In this document: piece by piece, positions 23,439-26,878 of the stretch
Numbering within the stretch: the stretch's first letter is position 1
Layout of the letters: each line of letters begins with the position of its first letter
Origin: Streptomyces sp. MUM 178J
GTDB lineage: Bacteria > Actinomycetota > Actinomycetes > Streptomycetales > Streptomycetaceae
Direction of reading: 5' to 3'
Assembly (NCBI RefSeq): GCF_022414575.1
Contig: NZ_JADWYQ010000061.1
Span: 1-26,878 of the forward strand
DNA length: 26,878 bases
Position numbers and translations under genes: made by a program
Notes under the pieces: generated by a model
The model's input: only the letters and a program-made list of their open reading frames with translations
What the model was told of the DNA's origin: nothing
Databases searched by the model: none

Positions 23439-24257
23439 TCAACTCCCCGATGCCGCAGGGGCGGTAGGAGCGCTCACATCGAAGTGCCGCGCACGCGGCT
23501 GTGCTTTCATAAGCGCCGTGAGCGCCCGCGCCTTCGCGGGCCCCTGCTCACCGCTCCCCCACGCCACGGTCCGACCGTCGGCCAACTCGACTGAAATATG
23601 GTCGTACGAGCGGACCGCTATGGTGCGGGTCGCCTCGGCGACGTCCGCGGGAAGCTCGCCCCGGACCCGTACGGCTTCCGTGACGAGCCGTTCGACGCCG
23701 AAGCGCCGCAGGCTCGGCGAGGAGTCCGCGTCGAGTTCCAGAAGGGGCACGCCCCGGGGGGCCCTGGCCACCGTCGCAAAACGAACACCCTCGGCGTCCA
23801 CTTCGACGAATGCGTCGCCCTTCTCCAGCATCAGGACGGGGCGGCGCTCCCGCACTTCGAGAACGACGGTACTCGGCCACGACCGCACCACCTCCACCGA
23901 GTGGATGCGCGGGAGCCTTTTGCGCAGCCGCGCCTCGACGGCGTCCGCGTCCACCGAGACAAGCGGCGCGCCCATGGGGACCTCGGCGGCCGCCCGCACC
24001 TCCCCCGGGGTGAGCACCTGGGCGCCGGTCGTGCGCACCCGCTCCACACGCAGCCACTCCGAGCCGTACAGCAGCCAGACCGCGCCGGCGGTCAGGGCCA
24101 GCGCGGCGAGGGCGATGAGCAGGGTGCGGGGGCCGGGCAGCCGGCGGGCCGGATGGCGGGGGCGGGGCGGGCGGACGACCGGGCCGGAACCCGAGCCGGA
24201 GGGGCCGTCGGAGCGTGCCCGTTCCCCGCGCTGTGCGGCAGCAGTCCGTCCGGCCAC
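23439..24257 (-). CDS. ftsQ: Cell division protein FtsQ
   Basis: The 272-aa bitopic membrane protein links early and late divisome proteins. A basic, proline-rich cytoplasmic tail (about 1-45) precedes one transmembrane helix (LLIALAALALTAGAVWLLYG, about 46-65). The extracytoplasmic POTRA domain follows (LRVERVRTTGAQVLT, VPMGAPLVSVD, RLPRIHSVEVVRSWP), then the FtsQ beta domain (RRPVLMLEKGDAFVEVDAEG to the end). GTG 24257 (VAGRTAAAQRG) has GGAAGGAG eight bases upstream; the longer frame to 24464 overlaps murG and is not credible. It starts 65 bp after murG. murC, which often sits between murG and ftsQ elsewhere, is absent here. Confidence 0.95.
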   Translation of the reverse strand: MAGRTAAAQRGERARSDGPSGSGSGPVVRPPRPRHPARRLPGPRTLLIALAALALTAGAVWLLYGSEWLRVERVRTTGAQVLTPGEVRAAAEVPMGAPLVSVDADAVEARLRKRLPRIHSVEVVRSWPSTVVLEVRERRPVLMLEKGDAFVEVDAEGVRFATVARAPRGVPLLELDADSSPSLRRFGVERLVTEAVRVRGELPADVAEATRTIAVRSYDHISVELADGRTVAWGSGEQGPAKARALTALMKAQPRARHFDVSAPTAPAASGS

Positions 24258-24322
24258 GCTCCGGTCTCCTTCCGGCCCGGCTTCCCCGCGGGTGCGTCCC
24301 GGGGGAAGCGCCCGCGCGCACC

Positions 24323-25408
24323 TCAGCGTGCGGAGATCGCCTCGTACACCATGCCGACGAGCAGCTCGTCGGCGTCCCTGCGGCCGAATTCCGAGGCCGC
24401 GCGGGACATCTCGTACAGCCGGTGCGGATCGGCGAGCACCGGGAGCACATTGCCCTGCACCCACTCGGGGGTCAGCTCGGCGTCGTCGACCAGCAGCCCG
24501 CCACCGGCCTTGACCACCGGCTGGGCGTTGAGCCGCTGCTCGCCGTTGCCGATCGGCAGCGGGACATAGGCGGCGGGGAGCCCGACGGCGGAGAGTTCGG
24601 CGACGGTCATCGCGCCCGCGCGGCAGAGCATCATGTCGGCCGCGGCATAGGCGAGATCCATCCGGTCCACGTACGGTACCGGGAGGTACGGCGGCATCCC
24701 GGGCATGTTGTCCACGTGTGGCACTTCGTTCTTGGGGCCGACCGCGTGCAGGATCTGGATGCCGGAGCGCTGGAGCACCGGGGCGATCTGCTGGACGACC
24801 TCGTTGAGGCGGCGCGCGCCCTGGGAGCCCCCGGAGACCAGGAGCGTGGGGAGGTGGGGGTCGAGCCCGAAGGCCGCTCGCGCCTCGGGGCGCACCTGGG
24901 CGCGGTCGAGGGTGGCGATGGAGCGGCGCAGCGGGATGCCGATGTAGCGGGCGCCGCGCAGCTTGCTGTCGGGGGTGGAGACCGCGACCTGGCTGGCGTA
25001 GCGGGAACCGATCTTGTTGGCGAGTCCCGGCCGGGCGTTGGCCTCGTGGATCACGATGGGAACGCCGAGGCGCTTGGCGGCCAGATAGCCGGGCAGCGCC
25101 ACATAGCCGCCGAAGCCGACGACGCAGTCGGCCTTGGTGCGCTCCAGGACCTGCTCGGCGGCCTTGATGGTGCCGCGCAGCCGCCCGGGCACGGTGATCA
25201 GCTCGGGTGTGGGCTTGCGCGGCAGCGGCACGGCGGGGATGAGCGCCAGCTCATAGCCCCGCTCCGGCACGAGCCTGGTCTCCAGGCCGCGCTCCGTGCC
25301 GAGTGCCGTGATCCCCACGGTCGGGTCCTGCCTGCGCAGGGCGTCCGCGAGGGCGAGCGCGGGCTCGATGTGGCCGGCGGTCCCCCCGCCGGCGAGTACG
25401 ACATGCAC
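24323..25408 (-). CDS. murG: UDP-GlcNAc:lipid I N-acetylglucosaminyltransferase
   Basis: This 361-aa GT-B glycosyltransferase adds GlcNAc to lipid I, forming lipid II on the inner face of the membrane. The N-terminal glycine-rich loop is [19 protein letters not shown] (3-21), with [14 protein letters not shown] and [14 protein letters not shown] segment ([16 protein letters not shown]) following. The C-terminal UDP-GlcNAc site shows [32 protein letters not shown] and [13 protein letters not shown]. The length is normal. The start is GTG 25408, six bases after the ftsW stop, with GGAGAGCGG upstream, so it is in one transcription unit with ftsW. Confidence 0.97.
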   Translation of the reverse strand: MHVVLAGGGTAGHIEPALALADALRRQDPTVGITALGTERGLETRLVPERGYELALIPAVPLPRKPTPELITVPGRLRGTIKAAEQVLERTKADCVVGFGGYVALPGYLAAKRLGVPIVIHEANARPGLANKIGSRYASQVAVSTPDSKLRGARYIGIPLRRSIATLDRAQVRPEARAAFGLDPHLPTLLVSGGSQGARRLNEVVQQIAPVLQRSGIQILHAVGPKNEVPHVDNMPGMPPYLPVPYVDRMDLAYAAADMMLCRAGAMTVAELSAVGLPAAYVPLPIGNGEQRLNAQPVVKAGGGLLVDDAELTPEWVQGNVLPVLADPHRLYEMSRAASEFGRRDADELLVGMVYEAISAR

Positions 25409-25414
25409 CGAAAT

Positions 25415-26875
25415 TCACCGCTCTCCGGACGGACGCTTCTTGACGCGCCGTCTCATCGTCTTCCATCTCACCCCGGGCCTCCGCATGGCCAGGGCCGCTT
25501 TCGCGGCGGGATCCTGACGCGCGAAGGCGATCAGCAGCCCGACGGCGAACATGGTCGGCAGCAGGGCCGACCCTCCGTAGGAGAACAGCGGGAGCGGGAC
25601 ACCGGCGATCGGCAGCAGACCGAGCACCGCACCAATGTTGACCACGGCCTGGGCCGTGATCCAGGTGGTCACTCCTCCCGCCGCGTACCGTACGAAGGGG
25701 TCCTCCGTGCGTCCGGCCACGCGGATACCCGCATAGCCTAGAGCCGCGAACAGAACGAGCACCGACAGCGTCCCCGCCAGGCCCAGTTCCTCCCCGGCGA
25801 TGGCGAAGATGAAGTCGGTGTGCGGTTCGGGGAGTTGGCCCCATTTTTCCACACTCGCACCGAGACCGGAACCGAACCATCCGCCGGAGGCAAGAGCATA
25901 GATGCCGTGCACGGCCTGCCAGCACTCGCCTTCGGGGCCCAGCTCGATCGCACCGACGCAGGACAGCCGGTCCATCCGGTTCTGGCTGGTGCCGATCAGC
26001 AGGGCGCCGACGGTCCCCGCGACGGCGAGCACGCCCACGAACAGCCTGGTGGGCGCCCCGGCCAGCCAGAGCAGCCCGAAGAGGATGGCGGTGAGGATCA
26101 TGGCCGTGCCCATGTCCCCGCCGAGCATGATCAGGCCGAGAAGCATAAAGGCCACGGGGACGAGCGGCACCAGCAGATGCTTCCACTGGGTCAGCAGCCG
26201 CTTGTCGTTCTTGCGGGCGAGCAGGTCCGCGCCCCACAGGATCAGTGCCAGCTTGCCGAACTCGCTGGGCTGCAGCTGGAAGGGGCCGCCGAGGTGGATC
26301 CAGTTCTGGTTGCCGTTGACGGCATGCCCTATCCCGGGGATCTGGACGAGCACCATCAGGAAGACCGTGCCCACCAGGAGGGGGTAGGACAGCGCCCGGT
26401 GGAGTCTGACCGGCATCCGGGAGGCCAGGAAGAGCAGTCCCGCGCCGAGGACGGCGGCGAGGAACTGCTTGCGGAAGAAGTACGAGGCCGGCAGCGACAG
26501 GTTCAGCGCCTGGATCATCGACGCGGAGTAGACCATGACCAGGCCGAGCACGGTCAGCAGCAGGGAACTGCCGAGGATCAGGTAGTACGCGGTGAGCGGT
26601 CGGTCCCAGGCCCGCCGGGCCTGCTCGTACAGCTTCTTCACCCGCCCGAGCCCGGCGGGGCCGCGGACGCCCGGGGTGCGTCCGCGCCCGCCGCCGCGGG
26701 GTGCGGGCGGCCGCCGCGACGCCGCCGGGGTCCGGCTGCGCAGCACGACCCCGCCACCGGCGAGGGCGGGTGCGGCTGCGGTTGCGGGTGCGGGTGCGGG
26801 TGCGAACGCCGGCAGCACGCGCTGCGCCGACGCCGCGAGTTGCTCCCGCAGGGTCCGGGCCGCGGCTCGGACCAC
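25415..26875 (-). CDS. ftsW: Septal peptidoglycan glycosyltransferase FtsW (SEDS)
   Basis: This SEDS-family membrane protein polymerises lipid II at the septum with its partner PBP. The conserved part starts near 26640 (VKKLYEQARRAWDRPLTAYYL) and has about ten transmembrane segments. Family motifs include VNGNQNWIHLGGPFQLQPSE, GGDMGTAMI, SGGWFGSGLGASVEKWG, LPEPHTDFIFAIAGEELG and VPLPLFSYGGSALL. The first ~75 residues of the open frame are Ala/Pro/Arg-rich and poorly conserved, so the start is uncertain: the frame is open to GTG 26875, three bases from the window edge, and GTG 26746 is a shorter alternative. The C-terminal tail is basic. It is the first dcw gene visible, followed six bases later by murG. 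Confidence 0.93.
   Translation of the reverse strand: MVRAAARTLREQLAASAQRVLPAFAPAPAPATAAAPALAGGGVVLRSRTPAASRRPPAPRGGGRGRTPGVRGPAGLGRVKKLYEQARRAWDRPLTAYYLILGSSLLLTVLGLVMVYSASMIQALNLSLPASYFFRKQFLAAVLGAGLLFLASRMPVRLHRALSYPLLVGTVFLMVLVQIPGIGHAVNGNQNWIHLGGPFQLQPSEFGKLALILWGADLLARKNDKRLLTQWKHLLVPLVPVAFMLLGLIMLGGDMGTAMILTAILFGLLWLAGAPTRLFVGVLAVAGTVGALLIGTSQNRMDRLSCVGAIELGPEGECWQAVHGIYALASGGWFGSGLGASVEKWGQLPEPHTDFIFAIAGEELGLAGTLSVLVLFAALGYAGIRVAGRTEDPFVRYAAGGVTTWITAQAVVNIGAVLGLLPIAGVPLPLFSYGGSALLPTMFAVGLLIAFARQDPAAKAALAMRRPGVRWKTMRRRVKKRPSGER
26758..26805. repeat. Hexanucleotide-like repeat in the ftsW 5' region
   Basis: Tandem GGGTGC/GGTTGC units (about 26770-26803) encode alternating Ala-Pro on the minus strand if the long ftsW frame is used. 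The tract could vary in length between strains, or it could lie outside the real gene if a downstream start is used. Confidence 0.5.
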
Positions 26876-26878
26876 GGC

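Overview
The window is high-GC actinobacterial chromosome, almost certainly Streptomyces. The right half carries the Streptomyces division and cell-wall (dcw) segment: ftsW, murG, ftsQ, ftsZ, pgeF, yggS, sepF, ylmG and divIVA, all on the minus strand in the usual order. murC and ftsA are absent. A T-box-controlled ileS follows on the plus strand. Coding is GC-rich at third positions, GTG starts are frequent, and several terminators are long GC hairpins.

Layout. Positions 1-3330 are an accessory patch: a DUF6891-type gene (191-1108), the 3' remnant of an IS5-like transposase (about 1125-1265), a DUF6924-type gene (1593-2072), and an IS21-family remnant with intact istB (2133-2951) and the tail of istA (2948-3319). 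That istA tail abuts the last third of a DUF2252 gene (3331-3888), so a deletion or rearrangement removed the 5' parts of both. Positions 3925-8613 hold envelope and secreted functions: a polytopic membrane protein, a membrane-anchored DsbA-like protein, a Tat-exported PhoD phosphatase and a secreted M43-type metalloprotease. Positions 8653-9190 hold a decayed Ser/Thr kinase start and GC-rich non-coding DNA. A dienelactone-hydrolase-like gene and an MscS channel diverge from a 30-bp spacer at 9761-9790. A minus-strand group follows: dksA/traR-like, lspA, rluD and a GNAT gene.

How the genes work together. The dcw genes supply lipid II (murG), septal glycan synthesis (ftsW), the divisome link (ftsQ), the Z-ring and its membrane tether (ftsZ, sepF), peptidoglycan proofreading (pgeF) and polar growth (divIVA). 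ftsZ, pgeF and yggS are joined by 4-base stop/start overlaps, whereas ftsZ and sepF have upstream gaps that could hold their own promoters. The dksA-like gene and ileS diverge, each with a recognisable promoter. The ileS leader shows an Ile specifier, a T-box sequence, and a hairpin that would hide the Shine-Dalgarno sequence, which points to translational control by uncharged tRNA-Ile.

I did not find a convincing wholly new system. The most interesting signals are the altered HIGH motif (GAHH) in IleRS together with its T-box, the istA/DUF2252 junction, the very long Lys/Ala tail on the DksA-like protein, two adjacent inverted repeats plus GACAC motifs upstream of ftsZ, and a two-cysteine membrane protein beside a DsbA-like protein.
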